From Lytechinus pictus (taxonomy: Eukaryota; Echinodermata; Echinoidea; Temnopleuroida; Toxopneustidae): DNA of 64,000 nucleotides. Shown here one piece after another: positions 55,730 to 60,652 of this stretch (its first letter is position 1; each line of letters starts with the position of its first letter). Made by a program: the position numbers and the translations under genes. The notes under the pieces are model-generated. The model did no database searches. It saw nothing but the letters and a program-made list of their open reading frames with translations, and had not been told where the DNA came from. Location of the stretch: positions 23,069,001-23,133,000 of the forward strand of contig NC_087257.1 in assembly GCF_037042905.1 (NCBI RefSeq). Direction: 5' to 3'.

Positions 55730-56379
55730 TACTACTACTACTACTACTACTACTTCTACTACTACTACTACGACTATTACTACTACTATTACTTCTTCTT
55801 CTTCTACTAATGATAATGATTTCGTAATATACTCTGCAATTTATATTATTGTTTCAAACAACTGCATCATGAAAAACAACAACACAGACACAACAAAAAT
55901 GGTGATAATAGGCCTTAAAATAATATAGCAACCATGAAATAATAATGGAAAAAAAATCCCGATAACTATGATAATGACCTTGAATCTCTTGTGTCTTTGA
56001 CGGTTCTCTCCAAAGAAATCTTATCACTGACCACCAGGTTAAAATTATGGATATGTTTGGTCTTCTTCGCCTTCTCCACGTCAGCCACACCAGACAACAT
56101 CAAAGGCTGACCTCCTTCCCCTGGACCAAAACGAGGAATATCCTTGTCCAACTGGCCCAGGACCGAGTCCAAATCACGGTGGTCAAGGTTACGCTGACCA
56201 ATACTATGCGCGTTGTGCGGGTGGACGACGGGCGCTCCGGCCGCCGCTATGTCGGCAACCATGGCTTGCCTGACATTGTTGAAGATGTGCTTGTTCTCGT
56301 GGTGAATGAAGAAGAGGAGAAATGCAAGCGAGAGCCAAGCTGTCCCTGAGATCACCACTGTCAAATATACGCGAGGCAT
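13863..56379 (-). CDS. GALNT: Polypeptide N-acetylgalactosaminyltransferase (GALNT family, closest in feel to GALNT11), ten coding exons
   Basis: Minus-strand exons are 56379-55979, 54992-54823, 49333-49162, 20110-19910, 19064-18947, 18196-18008, 17450-17313, 15859-15767, 14692-14555 and 14015-13863; joined they give 590 aa, the usual family length. GALNTs are Golgi type II enzymes that move GalNAc from UDP-GalNAc to Ser/Thr to begin mucin-type O-glycans. Seen here: a short cytosolic end (MPR), a membrane anchor at about residues 4-22, a stem, then the GT-A core with [24 protein letters not shown], the metal-binding DSH (about 239-241) in FLDSHCEVN, and PCSRVGH (His about 372). A C-terminal ricin-type lectin domain (about 464-590) has two good CLD...QxW repeats. 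Odd: the WGGENxE motif reads WGADALD (about 344-350), so both conserved Glu are Asp and Asn is Ala, and the first lectin repeat has lost CLD. The start is the first ATG after an in-frame TAG; a 5' UTR exon may lie upstream. Intron 3 is 29 kb and holds two other genes. Confidence 0.9.
14555..14692 (-). CDS. GALNT: GALNT exon 9: second lectin repeat
   Basis: Acceptor gtgcag|GCATTA, donor AAG|gtaaac, 138 nt, phase 0 to 0. Encodes [20 protein letters not shown] then [17 protein letters not shown] plus QEW mark an intact beta repeat of the R-type lectin domain. Confidence 0.93.
15767..15859 (-). CDS. GALNT: GALNT exon 8: degenerate first lectin repeat
   Basis: Acceptor ttttcag|GTTCAT, donor CAG|gtaatt, 93 nt, phase 0 to 0. 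Encodes [20 protein letters not shown] and [11 protein letters not shown]. It sits where the alpha repeat of the ricin-type domain belongs, but CLD reads CFV and the CHG/QxW end is absent. Confidence 0.85.
17072..17259. mobile_element. GC-rich MITE in GALNT intron 7
   Basis: AACCCTATCTAGGCCGGGG at the left pairs with CCCGGGCTAGATAGGGTT (17242-17259). The interior is markedly GC-rich with C- and G-runs, unlike its surroundings. Confidence 0.7.
17313..17450 (-). CDS. GALNT: GALNT exon 7: end of catalytic domain and linker
   Basis: Acceptor tatag|GACAGG, donor CGG|gtaagg, 138 nt, phase 0 to 0. Encodes [20 protein letters not shown] then [13 protein letters not shown], matching the GDISER...C.SFKWYL.NVYPE close of the GT domain, then a linker to the lectin domain. 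Confidence 0.93.
18008..18196 (-). CDS. GALNT: GALNT exon 6: CGG and VGH segment
   Basis: Acceptor tttcag|ACCTGG, donor AGA|gtacgt, 189 nt, phase 0 to 0. Encodes [20 protein letters not shown], with the metal-ligand His, and [21 protein letters not shown] 380-bp trinucleotide tract ends about 20 nt upstream of this acceptor. Confidence 0.95.
18217..18594 (+). repeat. (AGT)n tract in GALNT intron 5
   Basis: About 380 bp of AGT/TAG units with a few TCG and single-base interruptions. On the GALNT (minus) strand it reads (ACT)n and ends about 20 nt before the exon 6 acceptor. Confidence 0.95.
18947..19064 (-). CDS. GALNT: GALNT exon 5: acceptor-side motif, variant WGADALD
   Basis: Acceptor tcacag|ATCTCC, donor AAG|gtgagt, 118 nt, phase 2 to 0. 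Encodes [20 protein letters not shown] and [15 protein letters not shown]. The usual family text is SPTMAGGLFA...D.GM..WGGEN.E.SFR. The GGENxE to GADALD change lies in this exon. Confidence 0.9.
19910..20110 (-). CDS. GALNT: GALNT exon 4: mid catalytic domain
   Basis: Acceptor ttttag|GTTAGA, donor TCAG|gtaggt, 201 nt, phase 2 to 2. Encodes [20 protein letters not shown] and [20 protein letters not shown], matching the VVCPVID and GGFNW...LHFKW region of the family. Confidence 0.92.
20224..20290 (+). repeat. G-run and C-run pair in GALNT intron 3
   Basis: ggtgggggggggg...tag and a long C-run followed by cacacaca about 40 bp apart could fold as a stem. Other G/C homopolymers lie at 1273, 24301, 53166 and 59451. 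Confidence 0.7.
20427..20620 (+). pseudogene. 3' end of an L2-like LINE (truncated ORF2 end plus tail)
   Basis: Frame 20428-20490 reads [20 protein letters not shown] then stop. TFK.KLK..LF is the typical C-terminus of non-LTR reverse transcriptase ORFs. It is followed by a 3' UTR ending in agatggcgctatataaatgc and (ATT)n. It is 5'-truncated, as expected for a dead-on-arrival copy, and lies in GALNT intron 3. Confidence 0.7.
21203..21800. mobile_element. MITE-like element with long arms (AAGGGATGGTC termini)
   Basis: The left end aagggatagggatggtcc pairs with gaccatcccttt (21789-21800). Arms pair over at least 45 bp (about 21247-21293 with 21713-21759) and again at aggtgggctgatga (about 21371) with catcagcccacct (about 21613). 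Same structural type as the elements at 1690 and 30505. Confidence 0.75.
23852..24012. mobile_element. Palindromic MITE (GTTTCATAAA termini) in GALNT intron 3
   Basis: ggcctgtttcataaa at the left pairs with tttatgaaacgggcc at the right; arms gcaactgttgtaactttgcc and ggcaaagttacaacagttgc are perfect inverts. The core is shared with the element at 8915. Confidence 0.75.
24550..24681. repeat. Strong CpG-rich hairpin in GALNT intron 3
   Basis: Arms of about 41 nt: ttgctctacggcggccgtac... (from 24550) and its complement ending ccgccgtagagcaa (24681), with an inner gtcgaaaacagccgttt pair and a loop of about 48 nt. Confidence 0.75.
25638..25772 (+). promoter_or_regulatory. Putative promoter of the THAP/Kolobok gene (YY1-like and CRE motifs)
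   Basis: GCCATCTTG at 25640-25648 is the reverse complement of the YY1 core CAAGATGGC, and a full CRE octamer TGACGTCA is at 25680-25687, in a locally GC-rich stretch with CpGs (tagcgcgcgc near 25713). No TATA box is evident. CpG richness continues into intron 1 (about 26180-26400). Function is inferred from motifs only. Confidence 0.4.
25773..26126 (+). CDS. THAP/Kolobok exon 1: THAP domain
   Basis: ATG at 25773 after gatcagg, 118 codons, donor CAAAAA|gtaagt. Holds the complete C2CH signature (C-x4-C ... VVCSEHF) and AVPSIF. A short Arg/Lys-rich coiled-looking tail ([15 protein letters not shown]) ends the exon. The reading frame runs on past the donor to 26363 but loses family similarity there. 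Confidence 0.93.
25773..35402 (+). CDS. THAP zinc-finger / Kolobok-type DDE transposase protein, six coding exons
   Basis: Exons 25773-26126, 28031-28141, 31510-31587, 32072-32149, 32438-32512 and 33342-35402 are all phase 0 and join to 918 aa. Residues 1-95 are a THAP domain, a C2CH zinc-dependent DNA-binding module: Cys4, Cys9, Cys60, His63, Trp37 and the closing AVPSIF. A basic stretch [13 protein letters not shown] (exon 5) looks like a nuclear localisation signal. A Pro-rich and then acidic/Ser-rich linker follows (about 300-425). The rest matches Kolobok transposases: Cys pairs (CAKC, CFC), [14 protein letters not shown] with the first Asp (about 570), [10 protein letters not shown] with the second (about 637), DVWHL, and [19 protein letters not shown] with the Glu (about 785). 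All three catalytic acids are present and there are no internal stops, so it is either a recently active element or a domesticated gene. It lies antisense inside GALNT intron 3. I found no convincing terminal inverted repeats around it by eye. Confidence 0.88.
27751..27916. mobile_element. AT-rich palindromic element in THAP/Kolobok intron 1
   Basis: gatgctgttttgaagaacaa at the left pairs with the complement ending ggcatc (27911-27916). The arms extend through ttatagata and attattattt to the centre near 27833. Confidence 0.7.
28031..28141 (+). CDS. THAP/Kolobok exon 2 (linker)
   Basis: Acceptor tttcag|TATATC, donor CCG|gtaaga, 37 codons, phase 0. Low-complexity Ser/Thr/Pro linker. Support is from splice signals and frame only. 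Confidence 0.7.
30505..30981. mobile_element. MITE-like element (AAGGGGAAGTTAACC termini)
   Basis: The left end AAGGGGAAGTTAACC (30505) pairs with gggtgaacttgcccttt (30965-30981). The interior has the same agaaatgtgat...aaaagttattaaatttta text as related elements. It lies in THAP/Kolobok intron 2. Confidence 0.6.
31050..31160. mobile_element. Single-ended fragment of the same MITE family
   Basis: aaaggtcaagtccatccc and then catcaaaattggatgtgaa and aagaaagttatgacattttt match the left arms of the 1690 and 21203 elements. No right end was found, so it is probably truncated. It lies in THAP/Kolobok intron 2. Confidence 0.5.
31510..31587 (+). CDS. THAP/Kolobok exon 3 (linker)
   Basis: Acceptor tatacag|TCAACC, donor AAG|gtttgt, 26 codons, phase 0. 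Its end (LHIPSSLSK) resembles the end of exon 4 (TPSFPIK); both exons are exactly 78 nt, which suggests an exon duplication. Confidence 0.7.
31631..32052 (+). repeat. 211-bp tandem duplication in THAP/Kolobok intron 3
   Basis: attcctagttcaatggaaat begins at 31631 and again at 31842; both copies run through gttacagttgtctgtat, gcattgcaccattactatta and ttcattgtttattcatattt. A few small indels separate them. Confidence 0.9.
32072..32149 (+). CDS. THAP/Kolobok exon 4 (linker)
   Basis: Acceptor ctacag|CCAACA, donor AAG|gtaaaa, 26 codons, phase 0. Encodes [18 protein letters not shown], an acidic linker. It has the same length and a similar plan to exon 3. Confidence 0.7.
32438..32512 (+). CDS. THAP/Kolobok exon 5 (basic nuclear-localisation-like segment)
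   Basis: Acceptor ttacag|GACCAC, donor AAG|gtaata, 25 codons, phase 0. Encodes [19 protein letters not shown], a dense run of Lys and Arg fit for nuclear import or DNA contact. Confidence 0.75.
33342..35402 (+). CDS. THAP/Kolobok exon 6: transposase core and stop
   Basis: Acceptor ttttcag|GAAAGA, 686 codons then TAG at 35400-35402. Carries the Pro-rich and acidic linkers, the Cys-rich module and the complete DDE core. The last 62 bp (from 35341) are the first copy of a 125-bp tandem repeat. Confidence 0.93.
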   Translation, partial: ERTFQSSDSSTQTCLEDIDDNGLREESTQWPPDFDAINIDHNYPQTQLPVVWPCCAKSKLNSKTQGSSPLTEPSMAMPPPPPPSQSPSGSPPTAPGPPLPSMTVTTSQESVSISPRPSPESELHVQPSEILTPLLSPKNSSMSDESSSDELTSSQDSSSSSTSLYNTGTSSDPSYLPSDEESSSSEPEDEPPQLRYVKEKKFLVFEECLDTLLYSQKCAKCGSGQICEIKKYCVGTMLVADLTCFCGNVFKWSSQPKIGKQPVGNLLTASAILLSGKTYEQLRFFAELLNLQFLSHTTFNSIQNAALLPTINHFYEENISSVKREVKCRNDQVVLCGDGRCDSPGYNAKYCTYTFIDMKSNKILDMSVVQVTEASSSVAMEKIGCQRTLEKILQDGINVATVATDRHTGIRKMLRELYPYIIHQFDVWHLTKSIGKRLITKSKQKECSELCQWTQAINNHIWWAAQHCRGDPDLIIEMIQSITHHICNIHQWNSCDQYHNCAHREFTEEEIEARKWFVPGSKAHTALQEVLFDTRLVKDMRHLTQACHTGSIEAYHNLYLKYAPKRLHFKYPAMLGRAQLAVLDHNHNVETKQATVKCPRRGTAPKGSPRYRYVFSKHTKEWIRKKVPEDKDYTYLWEVMVAVLEVKMGEFLPEDPIIPHLPENIAPVPRPPRAEIDSRATTRFTS
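35341..36219 (+). repeat. 125-bp tandem array starting inside the THAP/Kolobok stop region
   Basis: Seven copies begin at 35341, 35466, 35591, 35716, 35841, 35966 and 36091 (cagtacctygtyctcctcgt). Copy 1 encodes the C-terminus and the stop codon; copies 2-7 are untranslated. They are more than 90 percent alike by eye, and the last has a 4-bp insertion. A degenerate further copy (ggatgagaggtcact) lies near 36468. Confidence 0.93.
35403..44236. other. Region between the two nested genes, inside GALNT intron 3
   Basis: Contains the 125-bp array, the nested palindrome at 40141-41689 and many tacatgta motifs. AATAAA at about 37767 and 38628 could end the THAP/Kolobok transcript. No open frame here looks like a protein family. 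Confidence 0.55.
40141..41689. mobile_element. Nested palindromic composite (two related inverted-repeat elements)
   Basis: Outer ends: gaagagcttgattccaaaag (40145) against its diverged complement ending 41685, both with (a)aaggggctaaat / atttagctcc. Inner ends: gaagagtttagttgcaaagg (about 40741) against ccttttgcaagtgagctctt (about 41555). Inside are at least three more copies of ggacctaaccccttttg in both orientations (near 40934, 41103, 41186 and 41367). No coding sequence is evident. Confidence 0.7.
44237..44435 (-). CDS. P2X7-ballast protein exon 2
   Basis: Acceptor accag|ATCCTA, 199 nt, stop TGA at 44239-44237. Encodes [39 protein letters not shown] and a tail ending EHFAI. YR..AYR.F..W.HG.LG.G.RKVIPSC is the family hallmark. 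A minus-strand AATAAA is at 44007-44002. Confidence 0.88.
44237..45821 (-). CDS. Free-standing P2X7 C-terminal (ballast) domain protein, two exons
   Basis: Minus-strand exons 45821-45430 and 44435-44237 join in phase 2 to 196 aa. The protein resembles the cytosolic C-terminal ballast domain of vertebrate P2X7 receptors, a Cys-rich zinc- and guanine-nucleotide-binding module. There is no channel part here, as is common for such proteins in invertebrates, where the role is unknown. Seen here: an N-terminal helix-like charged stretch, a Pro run (PPPPPP, about 43-48), then [19 protein letters not shown] and further Cys at about 80, 90 and 101 (likely metal ligands), and in exon 2 [29 protein letters not shown] and a short tail. 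The start is the first in-frame ATG. The frame reads through the donor (GA|gtaaga) only to an immediate stop, which supports the splice. It sits in GALNT intron 3 on the same strand as GALNT, and its own intron carries an inverted-repeat element. Confidence 0.88.
44703..45276. mobile_element. Inverted-repeat element inside the P2X7-ballast intron
   Basis: Ends are TAGCCAGGCGGC (44703-44714) and GCCGCCTGGCTA (45265-45276), with further arm pairing of gagagtaaaaatcattta against its complement near 45228-45247. A second inner inverted pair (ttccgacatttctgcgccat near 44740 and the complement near 44829) is present. No coding capacity seen. Confidence 0.7.
45430..45821 (-). CDS. P2X7-ballast protein exon 1 (Cys-rich)
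   Basis: ATG at 45821-45819, 130 codons plus 2 nt, donor ATGA|gtaaga. Encodes [20 protein letters not shown], the Pro run and the Cys cluster CSCGNC...[10 protein letters not shown]. The last residues ([10 protein letters not shown]) lead straight into YRYSAYR of exon 2 as in P2X7. Confidence 0.88.
45822..46296. promoter_or_regulatory. Putative divergent promoter between P2X7-ballast gene and membrane ORF
   Basis: The 475 bp between the minus-strand ATG at 45821 and the plus-strand ORF hold a full CRE octamer TGACGTCA (46265-46272), CpGs and a (GCTA)n run at about 45990-46011. Bidirectional use is inferred from gene orientation. Confidence 0.3.
46233..46484 (+). CDS. Possible small single-pass membrane protein (tentative; no in-frame ATG)
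   Basis: An open frame ends with a clear hydrophobic helix ([20 protein letters not shown] then [14 protein letters not shown]) after an acidic stretch [16 protein letters not shown] do not recognise a family. No upstream ATG is in frame before the helix; a strong-context ATG (acaATGGCG, 46297) is in another frame and stops after ten codons. It may be a last exon of a gene with an upstream start, a frameshifted remnant, or chance. The stop codon lies inside the 16-bp direct repeat that flanks the fold-back element. TTTAG|gtatat at 46463 could also be a donor, which would drop the last seven residues. Confidence 0.3.
   Translation: MKVLPRQLYVDDVTNLNEPRNNGDLHSETSNLKKPNFEEVVLDTGKSDLGITGIILIVMFLSMILCGIIFWVYVTFRYIDLPF
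46473..46912. mobile_element. Fold-back element of TTCCGAAGGTTCG units with 16-bp flanking direct repeats
   Basis: From 46489 to 46896 the sequence is an array of about 17-20-nt units (TTCGTAATTCCGAAGG-like). The left two-thirds is in one orientation and the right third in the opposite (CCTTCGGAATTACGAA), so it can fold on itself around about 46765. The direct repeats TTGCCCTTCTAAAAAT (46473-46488 and 46897-46912) look like a target-site duplication. Confidence 0.8.
47673..49076. mobile_element. Non-autonomous hAT-like element with internal repeats
   Basis: The ends are CAGTGGCGTA (47673) and TACGCCACTG (49076), perfect 10-bp terminal inverts. They are flanked by identical 8-bp direct repeats ACTGGAGA (47665-47672 and 49077-49084), the hAT target-duplication size. 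Near the ends are G-runs and C-runs (ggggggcac / gtgcccccc). The 1404-bp body has at least five copies of GCGAGCGCGAAGCGC-type palindromic motifs followed by agctgaaattttt, spaced irregularly at about 120-330 bp. It encodes no transposase. It lies 86 bp inside GALNT intron 3, next to exon 3. Confidence 0.88.
49162..49333 (-). CDS. GALNT: GALNT exon 3: DxH metal-binding segment
   Basis: Acceptor tttcag|ATGAAC, donor ATTG|gtaagt, 172 nt, phase 1 to 2. Encodes [19 protein letters not shown] and [17 protein letters not shown], with the DSH triad that binds Mn2+ and UDP. It precedes the 29-kb intron; the hAT-like element at 47673-49076 begins 86 bp inside that intron. Confidence 0.95.
50230..50500 (+). 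repeat. Purine-rich (GAA/GGA) tract in GALNT intron 2
   Basis: Long plus-strand purine run of gaagaag and ggagga units. On the GALNT strand it is a pyrimidine tract. Ser/Leu-rich open frames across it are low complexity. Confidence 0.85.
51890..52880 (+). repeat. Direct duplication of a segment of about 400 bp, offset about 609 bp, in GALNT intron 2
   Basis: ggctcctatttccgttatta through tccaccacgacattcatgtg occurs at about 52108-52231 and again at 52717-52842. Each is preceded by a (CAA/ATC)-rich stretch and catgacctataaa. The copies differ at several positions. Confidence 0.85.
54823..54992 (-). CDS. GALNT: GALNT exon 2: start of catalytic core
   Basis: Acceptor attatag|GTGTCA, donor GATG|gtatta, 170 nt, phase 2 to 1. 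Encodes [20 protein letters not shown] and [11 protein letters not shown], the UDP-sugar-binding start of the GT-A fold. Confidence 0.95.
55190..55810 (+). repeat. (CTA)n tract in GALNT intron 1
   Basis: About 620 bp of CTA/ACT units with TTC, GTA and CTG interruptions. On the GALNT strand it reads (TAG)n, complementary to the intron 5 tract. Confidence 0.95.
55979..56379 (-). CDS. GALNT: GALNT exon 1: signal anchor and stem
   Basis: ATG at 56379-56377; the frame upstream meets a TAG after nine more non-ATG codons. Encodes [20 protein letters not shown] and a hydrophobic continuation, then a stem rich in Asp, His and Lys ending [13 protein letters not shown]. The run before the first core Cys ([19 protein letters not shown]) matches the usual V.S..I...R...D.R...C of GALNTs. 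The donor AAG|gtcatt is weak; phase 2 fits exon 2. Confidence 0.82.
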
Positions 56380-58042
56380 CTTCCACAAGTTCTTGAAAAA
56401 CAAAAGCTAAACAAAAAAAGTTCCAAGCGAGACTCAAACTAAACTGTGAATATCGATCCTTTGGCGCAGACGATATACGACTATAAGAGCGCAGTGGATT
56501 CCAGACAATACTAGTAGTATAAATATATTTTTCATACACGCTATAAGGTTTCACCCCCCAAGCAAAGGAAAACATGCAAGTTCACGAAGGCCTCCAATAC
56601 AGGAAACGGTTATATGGCGATGGTAGGTTTTTGGCGGCATCCATGCACACTAAAATTTTTCGATATCATTACAACTGGACATTGATTGCACTCAGAGGAC
56701 ATCAACAACAAATTGAAGACCTTAATACGACAGCTACACCAACGAAACTAGGGACTCCAATCCGGATGGTAGCATAATGGCATTGGTGATATCCGAATGT
56801 TTCGTAGGTCTAGAGTTGGTATATATGCCTGAGCATTATAATCAAATGGCTAGATTAAACGCATATGAACTAACTGGTGACGATGGTGATGATAATAAAT
56901 CCATGGGATAAAATAATTCGCCCCAAATAATACATGGATTTGTTCATGAAGAAAGTTATATGCAAGGCGATCAGCTAGACCTTTAGCATAAATATTTACA
57001 TACATGTACGCACTGCGGGTCACCTTTGATTGGAAATGATGTTCGCGCTGAGAAGTTTTAATCAGGTCAGATTTTCCTTGATTAGTTTTAATAAGTTCCA
57101 GTTCGTTCAGTCAAAGCGTTTCACATGGTTTAATCCATGCAAGATGAAAAGATGTAGCGTAGCAGAGATGAAGGAAAGGTGGTGATTTTTTTAACCACTA
57201 ACATTCAATTTCCATGAAAAACATCCTCCAAACAGCGGGCTTTCGACATGAGCCTATATTCATTCTCCAATACACTTTCACTGCGGGGATATACAGTATC
57301 ACACTCTGCTCATAACCCTACGATCGAGACTAACTTGAACTTCACTAAAAATTCCCTGGTCGATCACGAACCAAGCTGTCAAAAGTCATCCATGGTCTCT
57401 TCACTTGACTTTGGTCCAAATTCGGCCCAGATGTAGATCGATAAGCCAGTTACGACCGAGGTTGAGGCTAGAGTTTGATCAACTTGGACTTGTACTGCTA
57501 CGATGTTTGTATGGTATACCAGTGAACCAAGTCGAAGGAATGACCCGCGCATGTACCCTTGGGAGATTATAATAGAACAGGTGATGAAGAAGTTGTATCA
57601 TGGTCGTGGTATAGCGTGAGACGTTTGCGATCCTTCTCCCCGGGCCTTCTCCCTCCCTCTCCGGCTCTCTCTTGATCACTCTTTCTTGAATTGATGTCTT
57701 TTTATGTGTCACATCCAAAGACGTTCACACACGCGTGCAAGTGATCTTTATCCCACGATCTCTTCTTTCTTACCCCCTCTCTTTATCTTTCTTTTCACTC
57801 TTCCCACTTTCTCTCCCTTCTCGGCTCTTGGTTCCCGCCTTTCTTCTCATCTCTCTTATTTGCCCCCCCCCCTTTGTGCATCGTTCGGAATCTTGATGTT
57901 ATGTTTCGTTGCTTTTTTGTCCTTTTGTGTTTGGTTTTGTTTTGCATTGTGTTGTCTCAAGTTATCTTGTTTTGTTATTTGCTTTCATGACATATGTTTT
58001 GGGGCGCGAATTATAGCGCAAAGTGAAGCATAGCCTCGGGGA

Positions 58043-58282
58043 CCTACACTCTAAATTACAGGGATTTAAAATAAGTCCAGATGGACTGTAGCTAGGGACC
58101 AATCGATTTCTGAATTTAGTTTTAATCCTAACGACTTAAATTTAAATCTCAAATGATTTAAATTAAAATCTTTCGAGATTTAAAAATGAATCTTAAGGAT
58201 TCAAACTAAATCCGGAATTCGATTGGTCCCTAACTACAGTCCATGTGGACTTGTTTTAAATCCCTGTAATTTAGAGTGTAGG
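58043..58282. mobile_element. MITE with long near-perfect arms upstream of GALNT
   Basis: Ends CCTACACTCTAAATTACAGG and its complement (to 58282). Arms pair for about 60 bp, including ggactgtagctagggaccaa and ttggtccctaactacagtcc. The ends carry ACTCTAAA, a motif also seen single-sided near 21000 and 51110. Confidence 0.8.
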
Positions 58283-58670
58283 TTAAAGTTTCAGAAGTGA
58301 GGAGGCGTGGCAACTTTCTAAATCGTGTAATCCATTATTGTGCACCGTTAGAAATGATCGATCCGACAAATGGAAAGTACGAGATGAATATTATTGCCAT
58401 AGACATCAAATTGTTTGGAAAATAACACTCCAACGTGCAATTTGTATTTCATGTATTTGCGCAGAATGGAAAGATGATTGGAAGAGTCAAAAGCACGGAA
58501 AAGCAAAAGGGAGAGATATACTAGTATAGAGAGATATTGACGGACACAGAGAAGGGAGGGAGAGACAGTAAGGTGATTCACTTTAGGTGATCTGGCGCCC
58601 TCAGTATACAGATTGAATATATATGTAGACCGAATTCTCCCCAATGATGGTGTAATGGGTATTTTTTTTT

Positions 58671-58746
58671 AACCATCACTATCACCATCATTATCTACAT
58701 CATCATCATCATCATCATCACCTCCATCAGCAGCAGCAGCACCATC

Positions 58747-58778
<32 letters not shown>

Positions 58779-58925
58779 CACCATCATCATCATCTCCATC
58801 AGCAGCAGCAGCACCATCATCATCATCACCATCAACATCATCATCACAATCATCATCACAATCATCATCACCACCATCATCATTATTGCCATCATCACCA
58901 TCAACATCATCATCACCACCACCAA
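58671..58925 (+). repeat. (CAT)n tract with repeated CAGCAGCAGCAC inserts
   Basis: ATC/CAT trinucleotides with two copies of the block ctccatcagcagcagcagca about 70 bp apart, so part of the tract grew by segmental duplication. Confidence 0.9.
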
Positions 58926-60482
58926 CCTCACAATTTTAAATTTGTTATTCATTTGGCAAGTCATAATACAATTTATAGATGAATTCATATTTCGTTATCA
59001 TCATAGAATACAATGTCACATTACCACAATAATCTGTAAAAAAAAAAAGATCAGAGTTTTCAGAAGTTGGGCTATTATCGATATCTTTAATATCAAATCA
59101 TATACTATCAAATTGTTATTACACTTCCTCTCAATTCTAACATGATATACCTAGCATAATACAATGTTAGAGTACCGAATGTGTACACAAAAATCTTTCA
59201 AAAATATATAAATTTTGTTACAATCAAAAGAACTATTATATAGTACATACATCACACGAGTACAGACAGATAACTTATTACAAGTAAATTGGCAACACAA
59301 AATCATAAAATCTTCTTGGTGAAAGATGAGCATGATTTTTTTTTATGGGGGAGCGACAAAATGAAGGAGATTTTGATTAAATGTTGTAAATTTCAGCGTA
59401 CCTACCACATTTCCAGGGGGTGCTGCCTCTGGTGAATAACACATGTTGCATCCCCCCCCCCCCGACAAAATCTTGGGGGGGGGGGCACCCAGGGCGACAC
59501 TGTCGGATCCTTTTGAGAGGCACAATTAAAACGTGTAATGTAAAAATGCCGTTAAAACAGAAGTGTGCCCCCCTTTTTTTTGCTTGTCAAATTTTTCCTC
59601 CAGAAAATGTGCCCCCCCTTTTGGAAAATCCTGGATCAACCCCTGCAGGGCCATGTGTTGATCACACAGTTCCCATGCTTTGAATTAAATTGAAAATCAT
59701 GATTTGAAATAGAGTAAGTTATCATTGGAAAATGAGCGAATTCTGATATCCTGTTTGTTATCAACAGCTGGCGCTATACATGATCGGAGTCAGTGCCATA
59801 TACAGTATCAGGTAGACTGACCTATTATGTGACAATTGTTATTATTATCACCAGGATTTTAATTTCAATACAGAGTTCACAAAAAAAAAATTTCTTGTTA
59901 TGACAATCTACGGTTAGTCGGGCAAGTGAGGCATTGAATCGGTAACATGACTTTGGTTCCTGTCACGATTTCTCCTCCTCTAATTTCTCTGAAGTTATAG
60001 TTCTAAGGTTAAGGCCATGGCAGGGTTTTTATTTATTCATTGATTTATTTATTCATTTACTCACTCACTCATTCATTTATTTACTTCCTTAATTAGTTAG
60101 TTATTTATTCATTTACTTATTTATTCAATTAAAAAACAGAGATACATGATTCAAAGGTCCAAGTGCCAATCCTGAACAGAATGATGTGAGGATTCAGATT
60201 ATATTTAAAGTTATATTTGAAGTTAGGGTTTATGTTTGACATAATGCGTGGACATTTGGTAGGAAAAATATTTGCTGGTGCAAATGTCAGGGAACCTTTG
60301 TACCATCAACTTCATCATCCCCCTCTAAAATATAAGAACAAATAATCCTCCATGTCTCTATACTCATGCAGTATTGCTAATTAAATCAAATCCACTGAGT
60401 ATTTGGTAAACTGCTCCACTATGTGCCTCATTTGATATACATGCTGGGCACTAAATAGTGATAACATTTCAAAAGGGACCAA

Positions 60483-60652
60483 GTGGGTGTTTCATGAAGT
60501 TGTTGGTTAGGTACGAATGAATTTACGCACGACTGGTAATCCTTTCTTGTGCTATGTGATCTCCCTATGTAATTGAGTTATGACCTAAGATCATGTTCCA
60601 GTCGTGCGTAAAGTCGTTCGTAACTTTACGAACAGCTTTATGAAACACCCAC
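60483..60652. mobile_element. MITE (GTGGGTGTTTCATGAAG termini)
   Basis: GTGGGTGTTTCATGAAG (60483-60499) pairs with CTTTATGAAACACCCAC (60636-60652); inner arms tttacgcacgactgg and ccagtcgtgcgtaaa are perfect inverts. Confidence 0.75.
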
